Source of the DNA: Saccoglossus kowalevskii
Taxonomy: Eukaryota; Hemichordata; Enteropneusta; Harrimaniidae
NCBI RefSeq assembly: GCF_000003605.2
Contig: NW_003123417.1
Location: 127,431 to 169,525, forward strand
DNA length: 42,095 bases
Direction of reading: 5' to 3'
The notes under the pieces were generated by a model. It made no database searches. It was not told the DNA's origin and saw only the letters and a program-made list of their open reading frames with translations. Both the position numbers and the translations under genes were made by a program. Shown piece by piece: positions 13,501 through 24,749 of this stretch; the stretch's first letter is position 1; every line of letters begins with the position of its first letter.

Positions 13501-14318
13501 TAGCAATGTGTTATGCAATATATATGTGAGCAAACCAGATGCATTTCTAACAATGTGTTATGGAATATATATGTGTGAAACCCAGATGCATTTCTAGCAA
13601 TGCGTTATGCAATATATATGTGAGCAAACAGATGCATTTATAGCAATATGTTATGGAATATATATGTGTGAAACCCCGATGCATTTCTATCAATGTGTTA
13701 TGCAATATATATGTGTGAAACCTAGATGCATTTCTAGCAATGTGTTATGGAATATATATGTGTGAAACCCAGATGCATTTCCAGCAATGTGTTATGCAAT
13801 ATATATGTGTGAAACCCAGATGCATTTCTAGCAATGTGTTATGGAATATATATGTGTGAAACCCAGATGCATTTCTAGCAATGTGTTATGCAATATATAT
13901 GTGAGCAAACCAGATGCATTTCTAGCAATGTGTTATGGAATATATATGTGTGAAACCCAGATGCATTTCCAGCAATGTGTTATGCAATATATATGTGTGA
14001 AACCCAGATGCATTTCTAGCAATGTGTTATGGAATATATATGTGTGAAACCCAGATGCATTTCTAGCAATGTGTTATGCAATATATATGTGAGCAAACCA
14101 GATGCATTTCTAGCAATGTGTTATGCAATATATATGTGTGAAACCCAGATGCATTTCTAGCAATGTGTTATGCAATACATATGTGAGCAAACCAGATGCA
14201 TTTCTAGCAATGTGTTATGCAATATATATGTGAGCAAACCAGATGTATTTCTAGCAGTGTGTTATGGAATATATATATAAGAGCAAAACAGATGCAATAT
14301 ATGATGCAATATATATGT
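10507..14318. repeat. 47-bp satellite array (~80 copies) with higher-order structure
   Basis: Unit of 47 bp: GCAATATATATGTGAGCAAA, CCAGATGCATTTCTAGCAAT, then ATATGAT. Variants include GCGAGCAAACC, GTAAGAAAACC, GCAATGTGTTAT, TTTTTAGCGATATATG and a right-hand subfamily GGAATATATATGTGTGAAACC. Variants recur in fixed order (for example around 11105, 11625 and 13045; also 12607, 12706, 12897 and 12990), so blocks of several units were amplified. From about 13540 two variants alternate as ~94-bp dimers. Three units (141 bp) can stay open, giving false frames up to 137 codons on either strand. Confidence 0.95.
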
Positions 14319-15254
14319 TTTATAGTCCTTTCATTCAAGGTGACGTTGACAACTACTAGTGGTAACTACAGTGCAACAATTGGAAATACTCCCAAGTCTA
14401 TATCACGATGATTGGCCAGCTTGCAGACAGACTGAGTTTAAACCAAGGTTTATCTAAAGTAGTGTGTGTAAAAAGTTCAAAAGAATTGTTAACAACCCGG
14501 AGAATCTCAGTTGGAGCCAACCCAGTGTTTAGTCATGCAGTTGAACACATTAAACAGAGTTCTTCATCCGTCTCCAGCGAATTACCATTACTTCAGTGCT
14601 TTCAGTCCAAGAAATGGCAGTACTGCAATCATTAAAGAGGCCAAAGCAATGAGTATCTCTCCACTTAGCAATGCAGAGACTAGAGTCAGATGCACAAGCA
14701 TTAATTAGATTATAGTACATGATTCATTATGACCCACGTTCTCACAAGTGAGATTCTCTAAGATTAGTGAACATAGACAATTGTGCATTCTATCATTCTC
14801 ATTGCTGTTGCAGAAAGTTTAGTGGACTGACATACTGACACTGATAGCAAGCGTGGTATAGTAATCTCTGCTTCTCTTATTATCCTGATGGGTCATTGGA
14901 AGGAGCTGTCATCAGACAAAACATTGTTGACCAATGAAACCACAAATGCCCCAATTTTTCTAGTCCAATCATAAAGTGTGCAACTTTTGTATGCATTCCA
15001 TCAAAGTCACTGGCCCTAGTTCAAGACTAATTTGTTCGACGCAGGCATGATTCATAACAGTCTGAAAAACGCCCTAGTAAATTCTCAAGCTTTACTTTTC
15101 ATGAAATTGTATTCAAACTACAAAATTAGATATGAACATTTCTCGAACTAGTCTCAAACATGTCCCCAAAATAATATGCACTTTCTGTTGTTATGCAAAC
15201 AATGTTTGGAAGCTGCTGCGCTTGTATTCATATGGATATTGTAAACTGCTATTG
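14318..15254 (+). mobile_element. Unidentified dispersed repeat, copy A
   Basis: Begins at about CCTTTCATTCAAGGTGAC and ends at GTAAACTGCTATTG. The whole segment recurs inverted at 17564-19418 with scattered substitutions and small indels. Both copies can be translated over CVKSxxELLTTxRISxGAN, but frames break soon and no domain is recognised, so this may be non-coding or a decayed coding piece. Compared with copy B it lacks about 300 bp (near 15010) and lacks the solo LTR; the intact LTR target ATAGT is at 14712-14716. Confidence 0.75.
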
Positions 15255-15902
15255 AATGAGTCTTGTATAACGTGAAGCATTATTGAGACCGTTATTTATG
15301 AAACACCTGAGAACTACACTGAATGGAAAGGACACCCGGATATGACCTCATACTATCCAAACATCGAATATGCCACACATTGTCCTTCTAGCATGCTCAT
15401 TGCGCAAATACGTGTCCAAATTACACGTCTGGTTGGAAAGCGTGCGAACAGTGTATTTAGAAATACATATGATTATTTGAGATTGAGAATGACCGGCTTT
15501 GTATTACAGTGTAAATTCCGAATGAACACGTGCACCGAATTCAATATGTTTTACTGAATAAATATCGGACGATTGCATTGCTATTTCCATTCAACACTCT
15601 GGTATTTATACTTTGCCGTTCTAGACTTCGGGTAACATTTGAACTAAAAAACCACGAGTGAGCATGTTTTACATGTAGATATGTATATTTCTATAAAAGG
15701 TGGGGATAAAATAACGAAATATTATATCGGTCACATAGCATTAGAATGACCTTTCAAGGTCGGTCGTGTGTATTCGACCTAATAAAGTAGACACAAATCT
15801 ATCAACTTTTTCTTTTAAATGTGTTTCTCATTGATTATTGTAGAAATAAATTGTCAAAATCTTTGGAGATCCTGTAGTTTCCTCTACATGCGATATTTTA
15901 TT
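15255..15902. other. Spacer between copy A and the gap element, no gene seen
   Basis: AT-rich, with a 71-codon frame (15342-15557) that shows no domain or codon pattern I can support. Confidence 0.4.
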
Positions 15903-15910
15903 ATATAAAC

Positions 15911-16291
15911 CACAGGGAGCCTAGGAANNNNNNNNNNNNNNNNNNNNNNNNNNNNNNNNNNNNNNNNNNNNNNNNNNNNNNNNNNNNNNNNNNNNNNNNN
16001 NNNNNNNNNNNNNNNNNNNNNNNNNNNNNNNNNNNNNNNNNNNNNNNNNNNNNNNNNNNNNNNNNNNNNNNNNNNNNNNNNNNNNNNNNNNNNNNNNNNN
16101 NNNNNNNNNNNNNNNNNNNNNNNNNNNNNNNNNNNNNNNNNNNNNNNNNNNNNNNNNNNNNNNNNNNNNNNNNNNNNNNNNNNNNNNNNNNNNNNNNNNN
16201 NNNNNNNNNNNNNNNNNNNNNNNNNNNNNNNNNNNNNNNNNNNNNNNNNNNNNNNNNNNNNNNNNNNNNNNNNNNNNNNNGGCTCCCTGTG
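15911..16291. mobile_element. hAT-like non-autonomous transposon spanning an assembly gap
   Basis: The sequence left of the gap reads ATATAAAC|CACAGGGAGCC and right of it GGCTCCCTGTG|ATATAAAC. This is an 11-bp perfect terminal inverted repeat flanked by a perfect 8-bp direct duplication (15903-15910 and 16292-16299). An 8-bp duplication with short CA-starting ends is the hAT pattern. The interior is nearly all unsequenced, so family and coding content cannot be judged; at the stated gap size it would be a small MITE. Confidence 0.8.
15928..16280. other. Assembly gap (353 N)
   Basis: Run of N. Any translation through it is meaningless. It sits inside inverted terminal repeats, so a hairpin-forming or multi-copy element probably caused the assembly to fail; the size may be an estimate. 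Confidence 1.
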
Positions 16292-16299
16292 ATATAAAC

Positions 16300-17563
16300 A
16301 TGGGAATCGATAGTAGATTTCTTTCTATTGATGTTTGATCAATGTGCTTGAAAACAAGTTCGGTGATAATAATTGTATTTTCCAGATTTTATGAACAGCA
16401 TAACGTGCGAAGGCAAAGGACATCTGACCTTATACGGTGCCACGGTGTTGTGATATACACACGTGTCATGTGCACGTGGGCGTACGGCCTACAATACTGA
16501 CGCCACCATGACAGAATAATTCTTTACTTATGCTCTTTAAAATAAATAAATAGTTAATGTAGTGATAGCAACTGAACCAACGACACAATATCAAGACAGA
16601 ACTTATTTAATTTTGATAATCAGCCAAAAAAAGTTGAAATTATTACTATAAATATATAGGTTACTATAAATTATTTAAAAACTAGTGTATATGATAAAAT
16701 CAGCGAACTGGATGTTTCCAATGAGAGAGTATATTTCAAAACATTGTTTACTTAAATCCACCTGCCCACTCCTTTGTAGTGACACGAGGCGTCAGCTGCA
16801 CTGGCCAATATATTATTTTATTGCAAATAATTCACTTGCCGTGTATTGACATTATACTAAAGAGGATAGCGTGTATGTATACGTAGGCATTCATATAAGG
16901 TCATTTATACTCATAATGAATCAACGCGTAAACCATCCTTATCTCACGGGTCAACATAAAGCCTCGTATGCTCAAAGCGAATCAGTCTGTGAGCTGAACA
17001 CAAATATAAGAAACCCCCCACCCCACTCGTTTAGTGGGAAAACAGGTGTATCGGAATAATTAATAATGTGATATTTCAACTTTCAATTAAAAAATATTAT
17101 GAAAGAATAAAAATGTGAAACACTAAATACGATGAGAATTGCTCACACCGTTGAGGGCGTGAATGTCGAACACTCCTGCGCATGTACGGACAATTTGACT
17201 TTTAATACAAAAGCCAAACCAAACCATAAATATATATCAGATTGAAAAGATATTTATTATATATTATAATGTCTTTTTACCATAGAGATTTCTTGAATGA
17301 TTTGTGATTTTTACCCGATAAATTAAATACATATTTATATACAATCAAATTCCCAATAGATCAGGTGGTCTAGGTTCTGTATGCTTTGGGTGAACCCCAG
17401 CTTTAGCGAACTTCTTCAAACTAATAGAAAACAATGTATGTACTCAAGCAATTTGATCTTGGCTAATAAAACCAAATTGATCATTTTACAATTTGAATAA
17501 AGAAGTAGGTTTTCAAGTTGTGTACGATTTACAACTCATATGTGAGAATGCCAGAGAGACTTA
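16300..17563. other. Spacer between the gap element and copy B, no gene seen
   Basis: AT-rich DNA without supported exons. A 62-codon frame at 16871-17059 has no recognisable feature. Confidence 0.4.
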
Positions 17564-19418
17564 CAATAGCAGTTTACAATAATCATATGAATACAACCGC
17601 GGCAGCTTCCAAACATTGTTTGCATAACAATAGAAAGTTCATATTCTTTTTGGGACATCTTTGAGAAATGATCATATCTAATTTTGTAGTTTGAATAAAA
17701 TTTCATGAATAGCAAATCTTGAGAATTTATGGGGCGTTTTTCAGACTGTTCTGAATCATGCCTGCGTCGAGCAAATTAGTCTTGAACTAGGGCCAGTAAA
17801 ATACTGTTTGTCGAGACCAATCGAAAGTAGAGACATCCTGTCCGATCCCATATAGATCTGTTCAACATATCTAAGACTGCAGACAGAGACCAAGGCAACA
17901 GTTGGTTGGTAACCAACATGAAAACAGTTTTTACTGCCTCTCTGACCAGAGGTTTAAGCATGGAATTATCTTATGAGTTGTCAAATCCGTATGTATAGAA
18001 AACCTTAGAACAAAACTACTCATTGAACAAATAAAGTAAATAATCGGCTACTACAAGAATAGTGGGATAAAGTGGATGATTACCCCCTTGTGATACACCT
18101 ATTTGTATAGACTCTCCAGAGACTTTGATGGAATGCATAAAATATGCACACTTGATGATTAGACTAAAAAAAAACTTCTTGCATGATTGAGTTGTTTGAG
18201 CAATTTCAAGCAAAGAATTGAAGCATTTGTGGTTTCATTGGTGAGCAATGTGTTGTCTGATGGCAGCTCCTTCGAATGACCCATCATGATACTAAGAGAA
18301 GCAGAGGTTACTATACCACGCTTGCTATCAGTGTCAGTATGTCAGTCCACTAAAATTTCTTCAACAGCAATGAGAATGGTGGGAATGCACAACTGTCTTT
18401 GTTCACTAATCTTAGAAAATCTCACTTGTGAGCACATGGGTCATAATGAATCATGGTTTAGATGTACTATTGTCACACGCAACGTAATATTATTGGTATA
18501 GTACAGGTGTGATGGTTCAAATACCAAAATGGCAACAGTAACAGAAAGACTTCCCTGGCGGCGATGATAACATACGAACACGGAGCCAACAGATGAGGTT
18601 TAAACTGGTACTGGTATTATTATACTCTGCAAACATCAAGTACAATAACGCGGTAAAACTCCACTACTCCAATGACTAGATACTTAAACTCCAATACAAT
18701 TCAACGAGATCTCCGATCTGATCTGAACTCAGTGCTAAACAACTTCCCTATATATATACCCCCACTGTCTATAAATAGACCATTACATCAGCATACATAA
18801 TGAGTCTGGAATTTACTATAAATTTCTAGAATGTTCCATATTACTTCCAATTGCCTTCTACAGTGTTATATTACCTATTCAACCAGTTTCTAAAAAAAAT
18901 CTAAAATATTCCACCCAGACACAGTATGGTTCTAGAAAATTCTTAGTGACACAGAAGTGGTAAACAAGTCGTATGTGACAACTATAATCTAATTAATGCT
19001 TGTGCATCTGACTCCAGTCTCTGTATTGCTAATTAGAGAGATACTCTTTGCATTGGCCTCTTTAATCATAGCAGTCGTGTGACTGATGTGCTCTTTCTTG
19101 GACTGAAAGCACTGAAGTGATGGCAATTCACGGGAGACGGATGAAGAACTCTGTTTAATGTGTTCAACTGCATGATTAAACACTGTGTTGGCTCCAAATG
19201 AGATTCTCTGGGTTGTTAACAATTCCTGTAAACTTTTTACACACACTACTTGTGATAAACCTTGGATTAAACACAGTCAGTCTGCAAGTTGGAATAGCCA
19301 ATCACCCGGATATAGACTTGGGAGTATTTGCACTGTAGCTACCACTACTTGAAGTATTTTGCCAACATCAGAGAGGATGTCACCTTGAATGAAAGGATTA
19401 TGAACATATAAGTTTGCC
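17564..19418 (-). mobile_element. Unidentified dispersed repeat, copy B (inverted relative to copy A)
   Basis: Reverse complement of copy A along its whole length: 19380-18986 matches 14330-14711, 18465-18240 matches 14717-14945, and 17806-17564 matches 15010-15254. It is longer because of the solo LTR (18471-18980) and about 300 bp at 17807-18112 that copy A lacks. That extra part holds a 61-codon minus-strand frame of unknown origin. Outside 19418 and inside 17564 the two copies stop resembling each other. Confidence 0.75.
18471..18980 (+). mobile_element. Solo LTR of an LTR retrotransposon (fossil)
   Basis: A 510-bp insertion in copy B beginning TGTCACACGC and ending GTATGTGACA, so it has TG...CA ends within a short inverted repeat. 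It is flanked on both sides by ACTAT (18466-18470 and 18981-18985), a 5-bp target duplication. Copy A has a single uninterrupted target at the matching place. Length, ends and 5-bp duplication fit a solo LTR, probably of a Gypsy-type element. TATAAATAG at about 18770 would suit an LTR promoter read on the plus strand. No internal retroelement sequence is seen beside it. Confidence 0.8.
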
Positions 19419-20676
19419 CTAGAAGATTTGAATGTATTAGTATGTGCAGACGTCATGTAATCTTTTGATGAATATGTCGCCTGTCATAACTATAACATGG
19501 TCTTTTTAGGAACAAAACTAGCTTGGACAGGTCCACAATCATTCAATATTCAAACTGTCCCATGAATTCGCCTGTCATTACAAGAGACTATTGGCCCCTT
19601 TCACACTAACACAGTATTAACTGAATCTTCCCTAGGTCTGACAGCTTATGTTCTTGGGAGGTTCCTGTTATATAAGTGTTGAACTAGTGTCATTTCATAA
19701 CCATTCTCTAATACCAAGAAAACAAAATGGTCTGTAATCAAGCTTTCCAGCTGTGGTGAACTTAATTTAGGCTTCTGGAACACAGGGACTGAAACTTTCT
19801 AATAATTTTCTTACTTGCTTACCAGTTATGTTTGGTTAGCTCGCATTGGCAGGTGGAACTGTCAAATTATGAACCACCTTGAAATCTGATTTATTTGTTA
19901 CAACTAACATTCTATTTACATACAAATTTTTGAAACATTCAAAATATGTTCATGTATATCTTGTTCTGGTATTCAAACTGAAATGATGGGTGTTAAGACA
20001 GGGGGGTAATACACCACAAACCTTCAGGGTTTTGACACCTTGCTACCTGACTGAGGAGATGAGAAATGACACATAAGTAATTCCAGCATTTCTGTACAGA
20101 GAGCAATCAATAGTACATTAGAAAGACCTTTAAATCCATGTGCATAATCTATATAGCATGGGGCCATGAAATAAAACATGGTGGGCTCCCTACACAACAA
20201 TGGTCTTCAATGTAACAACTATTCAATAACAGTCAGTGCATTGCACTGTGTGGTTTCCATCAATAACATATTCATGATCGCCAACTCAGATTGCAGTAAT
20301 ACTCCAGGACTTGGCACTAGGGGTAGCAGCTAGGCTCTGGCACACTTGGAAGGGAGGGTGGTAACTTTCAAATAGAAAATTGTTGGACCTAGCCACTGGA
20401 CTCTGGCGCACTGGCTAAAGCCTAGTCAAAGCACACTGTAGCCTCCAGTGAAAACAGTTGATTTGGATCTCGGAAGTCCAACAGAATAAACTCCTTGTGA
20501 AATTCAAAGTGATGAAAATAGGTATCTTGTGGACCAAGAGACGACACTAATGTACATGTAGTTGACATGATCTGAGGTAGAGAATCAACACCCATAACTT
20601 GATAACAGTAAGACCATTTTTGAGTTTCTTTTGTTATGACTATGAACACTTATGATAAGATCTAGTGTGCACTCGC
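19419..20676. other. Intergenic DNA, no gene seen
   Basis: Somewhat less AT-rich than its surroundings. A 75-codon minus-strand frame (20422-20649) has no domain I recognise. No splice-site pairs are supported. Confidence 0.4.
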
Positions 20677-20850
20677 CAATAGTGCCCCTGATACGAGTCC
20701 ATACAGACAAATGACATTTATGCATTTTAATAAGGTCTCATGACCATATATGGTCATGAAATTTATCAATCAAGTCTAATGTCAAATGTAACCAATATAA
20801 CGCTGTGTGAATGTTTCTATCTGCAATAGTGCTTCTGATAGGACTCCATT
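20677..20850. repeat. Diverged direct duplication spaced ~147 bp
   Basis: CAATAGTGCCCCTGATACGA at 20677 and CAATAGTGCTTCTGATAGGA at 20824, each followed by a version of GTCCAT/CTCCAT, look like two old copies of one sequence. A long palindrome lies between them. Confidence 0.5.
20739..20760. promoter_or_regulatory. 22-bp perfect palindrome containing a CArG-like box
   Basis: Half-site TCATGACCATA followed by its exact complement. The core CCATATATGG fits the SRF/MADS consensus CC(A/T)6GG. It lies about 380 bp past the stop of the vanin-like gene. Function is inference only. Confidence 0.35.
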
Positions 20851-20852
20851 AA

Positions 20853-20890
20853 GATGGATGGATGGATGGATGGATGGATGGATAGATGGA
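20853..20890. repeat. (GATG)n microsatellite
   Basis: About nine GATG steps with one interruption (GATAGATGG). Confidence 0.9.
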
Positions 20891-21030
20891 CTCTGGTAAT
20901 GACTATATTCCCTGCCGAAAAGGTGCCAGGAGATAGGAAGCCATCTTGTGACTTTAGTGTGGATTTATGGAAATAAACTTATGACAAGAACAATGAGTCA
21001 AAATTTATATTATACATGATAGGTGTACAG

Positions 21031-21036
21031 TTTATT
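21031..21036 (-). terminator. Polyadenylation signal of the vanin-like gene
   Basis: AATAAA on the minus strand about 105 nt after the stop codon, the first canonical hexamer at a reasonable distance. Confidence 0.55.
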
Positions 21037-21140
21037 GAAAATCAGAGATAGGAATATAGCAAATAGTACAAAATATAGTTTCAATGTAGTCCGCCATACA
21101 TAAAAAATGATGTTCATTAATATCGAAAAACTAAATTGTG

Positions 21141-23048
21141 TTAAGGATCTCTATCAAACCACCGACCATAAATTACTGACGACACTAGGGGGTCATCTAA
21201 TTCACCTTCACTCCATATATGGTCATATGGATATATTGTATGCCACTTAGATATAGCGGGTAGCTGCACATGATTGGTTAAAACAATTGGAAATAGATAG
21301 ACACCGGGGTCAAAATTACCAGTCAGACTGAATTTTTTAAAGACGGTAGTAGCGGTGCTGACGGGGGCACCGCAACGAGATGGGTCGTCTCCGGCACACC
21401 TGATAAGGGCACATATCTGGAGATAGAATTTGGAATATGCTGTGTGAAACCCATTGAATACGCCAAGTGCATACAAATCGGTGCTGTAATTTTCTGGCTG
21501 TTTAGAATAAGACAAGTTACAACACAACCAACCATCGCACACAGAGATGCTATCAATATCTTCATTCAATAAAACAAATGTGAAAAGATCATTATCCATT
21601 ATGCCGTAAAATGTTTCATCTGTTTCTGGAGTGAATTTCAGAGGAGATTCTATATGACTAGTTCGCATGCCCGTTTTATCATCATTAGTACAGCAGCGAT
21701 GGTCACCTTGTATAGCTGGAACATGGCTTATCAAGAGTCTTGGATTTGACGTTGCCATATCATGATGATATTTCAAAGCCCCACTAACGCTAGAGAATAT
21801 ACCACTTCCAGTGGCGTCATCCTTTGGCAAATGGAGATTGGATGCTAATAAGTTGACCCCATGACCCATCGCCCATGCATTCTGGATCCCAACAGCAGTG
21901 AGGGTGGGTAAGCAATTGACCCACGCGGTGGGGAATACAATGTTTTTAATATTTTCGTCATATATCAACTGCAGGGAAGGTTTAGAAAACAGCATATCGT
22001 AACAAATAATAATTGCAAATGATCCAAAAGATGTGTGAAATACACCATAGTTTGTTTTTCCCACAGTGCCGGCATTGAATGTGTTTTTCTCTCCAGCAAA
22101 CAGGTTTACTTTATAGTATCGCGCAATCAGCTTGCCATCACTATCGAACACTACGGCTGCATTGTATTGATATCTATCATCCGGGGGACATGCCGCGTCA
22201 TCTACTGGGTTACAATGTGTCACCGCCCCCATACCAGCAACTATGACGACACTATGAGACTTAGCGATGCAGCTTAAGCGACGTAAAACTTTAGTAGCAT
22301 TGAATCGAATTACATCTTCGCATGGATTGATATTTTTGCCATATGGAGATGGTACACTTTCCAAGAATGGTAAAATAGTATTCCGGTCATAATCCCAGGA
22401 AAACAATCCATATTCTGGGAATACTATTATCTGTGCACCCTTTGAAAAGAAAAAAAAAATCTGTCTGTCAGTCTGAATAAGTTGTATTTTAATTATATAG
22501 AATAAATGCATTTTTTGGTTGATATTCTCTTCCTTAGAAGCTAATTATACTTTCACAATCTGTATTAGCAATTAGGATAAAAAAAATTTAATAATGATTT
22601 ATGTTATTGATCTAATCTGCAAATATGTGCGTTTGGTACAAACAAAAGAATGTTCGAATAGATGGCTGACCTCTGGAACATTTTCGCAACTGATATGACC
22701 TTACTGTCAACTACTGATAGAATTAATGATATGTGCGGACACCTTTCAACAATGAAGTGCAAATTATATTTTAACATTACTCCACTCGTAACGTTTTGTT
22801 TTTTTTCGAGTTCTCACCTTTGATGCCGCTATTTTTGTCTGCTCATCATAAATGTCCAAGTTTTGATTCATCAACTTTAAAGCTTTTTCGCGTGACGTGA
22901 CATGGTGGTAAGTGTCAGGATCTACTACTGCAACGTGTTCGTACACAGCGGCAACATAGCCATTATCACGAAGCAATGCACTATCATATACATCTATTGT
23001 GCATACAAGAAGATATAGCCATAAAAATAACTTCATTGTTAATTCTTC
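21141..23048 (-). CDS. Vanin/biotinidase-family amidohydrolase (pantetheinase-like), two coding exons
   Basis: Coding exon 1 is 23036-22818 (73 aa) and exon 2 is 22439-21141; phase 0 joins at AAG|GTGAGA and TTTTCAAAG|GGT give 505 aa, close to vanins and biotinidase. Residues 1-20 (MKLFLWLYLLVCTIDVYDSA) are a signal peptide. The nitrilase-fold triad is visible: Glu82 in IIVFPEYG, Lys183 in ARYYKVNLF and Cys219 in AIIICYDMLF. An N-glycosylation site is at Asn120. Family members hydrolyse pantetheine to pantothenate and cysteamine (vanins) or release biotin from biocytin (biotinidase); the sequence does not tell me which. The C-terminus GRWFDRDP lacks the hydrophobic tail of GPI-anchored vanins, so the product is probably secreted. 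An acceptor (TTTTTTACAG) just upstream of the ATG at 23049 implies a non-coding 5' exon. It is head to head with the astacin gene. Confidence 0.93.
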
Positions 23049-24060
23049 CTGTAAAAAATTAAAATATGAAAGATACACTACAATCATACCAGGCTGATTA
23101 ATTTGTTAAATGAATTTGTATTCTGAGATAATTTCTGGTGCTGTATGTGCGAATTACAAGAAATATTTACCTAAAGTTCAAATTTATGTTATTCAGCACA
23201 TTTAAATAGTTTGCTTGAATTTCATTTGCTTACAATTTTGAATTTTGTTCTAATGACAAGAAATCACTTTTTTTTCGAACAAGGCTGAATTGTCAAATTT
23301 TACTACAATTCACAAACATATATCAGACCTTCAGCAGGATCTCCATATTGGAATGATATTAATTTTTACATATTAACTATATAGGCAAAGAGTCATGTAT
23401 ACAATAAGTTACAAAAATTATACTAAAGCTATTAGCAAGCAAACAGGTTTGAACAGAATCGAATCTTCGATTATTTGTGTGCGTATCCTATATATATATA
23501 TTAAGATTCATATGTTATATTATTATTTCCAGGATAGCAAAGTACCTGTGTACCTGGCCACTGTGATCCTGATATTACCATGCATTAATGAGGGGTTATT
23601 TACAGCTACATGTAATACTGAAAATAACCAAATACTTTCTCAAAAACAATATGAAATCTTTGACTATTATAAGAATATTGCAATTAATATTTGTATGATG
23701 AAGTTGTTCCTTAAAAAATATTATTAATTTGAAATTTTTAGTTATAATAATATCTAAAATCACAATACTTATACGCATATTTCACGAAAAAAAAGAGAAA
23801 TCTTATCCTGGTGGTTACAAGCAAACACTCTTGGAATTACCCTTAAACTACAGAAACATCAAACAAATGATCACTTGAACCCAAATTAATGAACTTCAGG
23901 ACTATAACAACTTCAGCTCAACAAACTCTTGGACTCACATCAAACTATCAAATTGACCAACAAACTCAAATCTTCGACCCAATGAATTAGTGGACTATCA
24001 AACAACCTAAATGTTGACTGAAACAAGTTTAATTGGCCGATGGAATAATTAACATTGGAA
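23049..24060. other. Upstream region of the vanin-like gene
   Basis: Should hold the 5' non-coding exon and promoter of the minus-strand gene. I could not place either. A 110-codon frame at 23395-23727 is AT-rich and unconvincing. Confidence 0.4.
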
Positions 24061-24065
24061 CATTT

Positions 24066-24252
24066 TTTGGTAAGAGTTCCTTAGGGTCACCTACCCCTAA
24101 CCCTGCCCTCCAGATAAGCCCCTTCTATTTCAATTGTATATACCCCTTATTGGGTCATTTAAAATTATTTAAAGGCCATACTAAATTATATTAGGGGGCT
24201 GGAGTGTTAGGGTTAGGGTTAGAGGTGAGGAGGCCTTAATAAGAAACTTTTT
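24066..24252. mobile_element. Foldback MITE-like element with telomere-like core
   Basis: The left arm AGTTCCTTAGGGTCACCTAC, then CCCTAACCCTGCCCTCCAG, pairs imperfectly with the right arm CTGGAGTGTTAGGGTTAGGG, then GTGAGGAGGCCTTAATAAG. The right arm carries TTAGGGTTAGGGTTAG (24207-24222), the metazoan telomere motif in about 2.7 copies. No coding content; target duplication not clear. Confidence 0.55.
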
Positions 24253-24561
24253 CCCATTTTTCAAATTATAAAATTGTGCACTGTGTTCGTTGATTGGCTG
24301 GTTTGGTGTAACTTACACATTGAAATTTATAAATATTTACAAAAATGAAAGAATGGATTTGTAACGTTGATAGTAAATTTATGATTTTACTATGATTGAC
24401 TATAATTACTTCCTTGTATGAAGTCCGCCATATGGAACACATACACAGCAATTTAAATCAAACCTTAATAAAGTTAGTTAAATCTCATTAAAAATAAAAC
24501 AATAGGTTTTACAAACTAGTAGATAGATAAATTACTGGAATATAGCTAATTAATTGTAATA

Positions 24562-24571
24562 CATATATATA
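24562..24571 (+). promoter_or_regulatory. Possible TATA-like element of the astacin gene
   Basis: CATATATATATACATTCGA lies about 180 bp upstream of the first coding exon. In DNA this AT-rich such a run occurs often by chance, so this is only a candidate. Confidence 0.2.
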
Positions 24572-24749
24572 TACATTCGATTCTGAGTCGTTTTCGATAT
24601 CCAACGAGTGCACAAATAACGAACAAACACATTGACCTTGTTCATTTGTTTTTACATACACGGATGCTGTATATCTTCATCATCAGGGATCTGGTACCTT
24701 ACACATCTACTAATCGAAATACTGTTCCAGGGCATCTCTGACAGACAAC

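Noticed and set aside
10507-14318. CRISPR-like array of regular repeats
   Set aside because: Units are directly adjacent and diverged, with no unique spacers, in a eukaryotic intron-rich context; this is a satellite.
14408-14708. Possible small gene in repeat copy A
   Set aside because: The same frame appears at 18989-19246 in copy B, so it belongs to a repeat, and no domain or splice structure supports a host gene.
15921-16301. 126-codon frame of unknown residues
   Set aside because: It is a translation of the assembly gap.
21323-21565. 80-codon minus-strand frame within the vanin-like gene
   Set aside because: It is a shadow frame inside the second coding exon.
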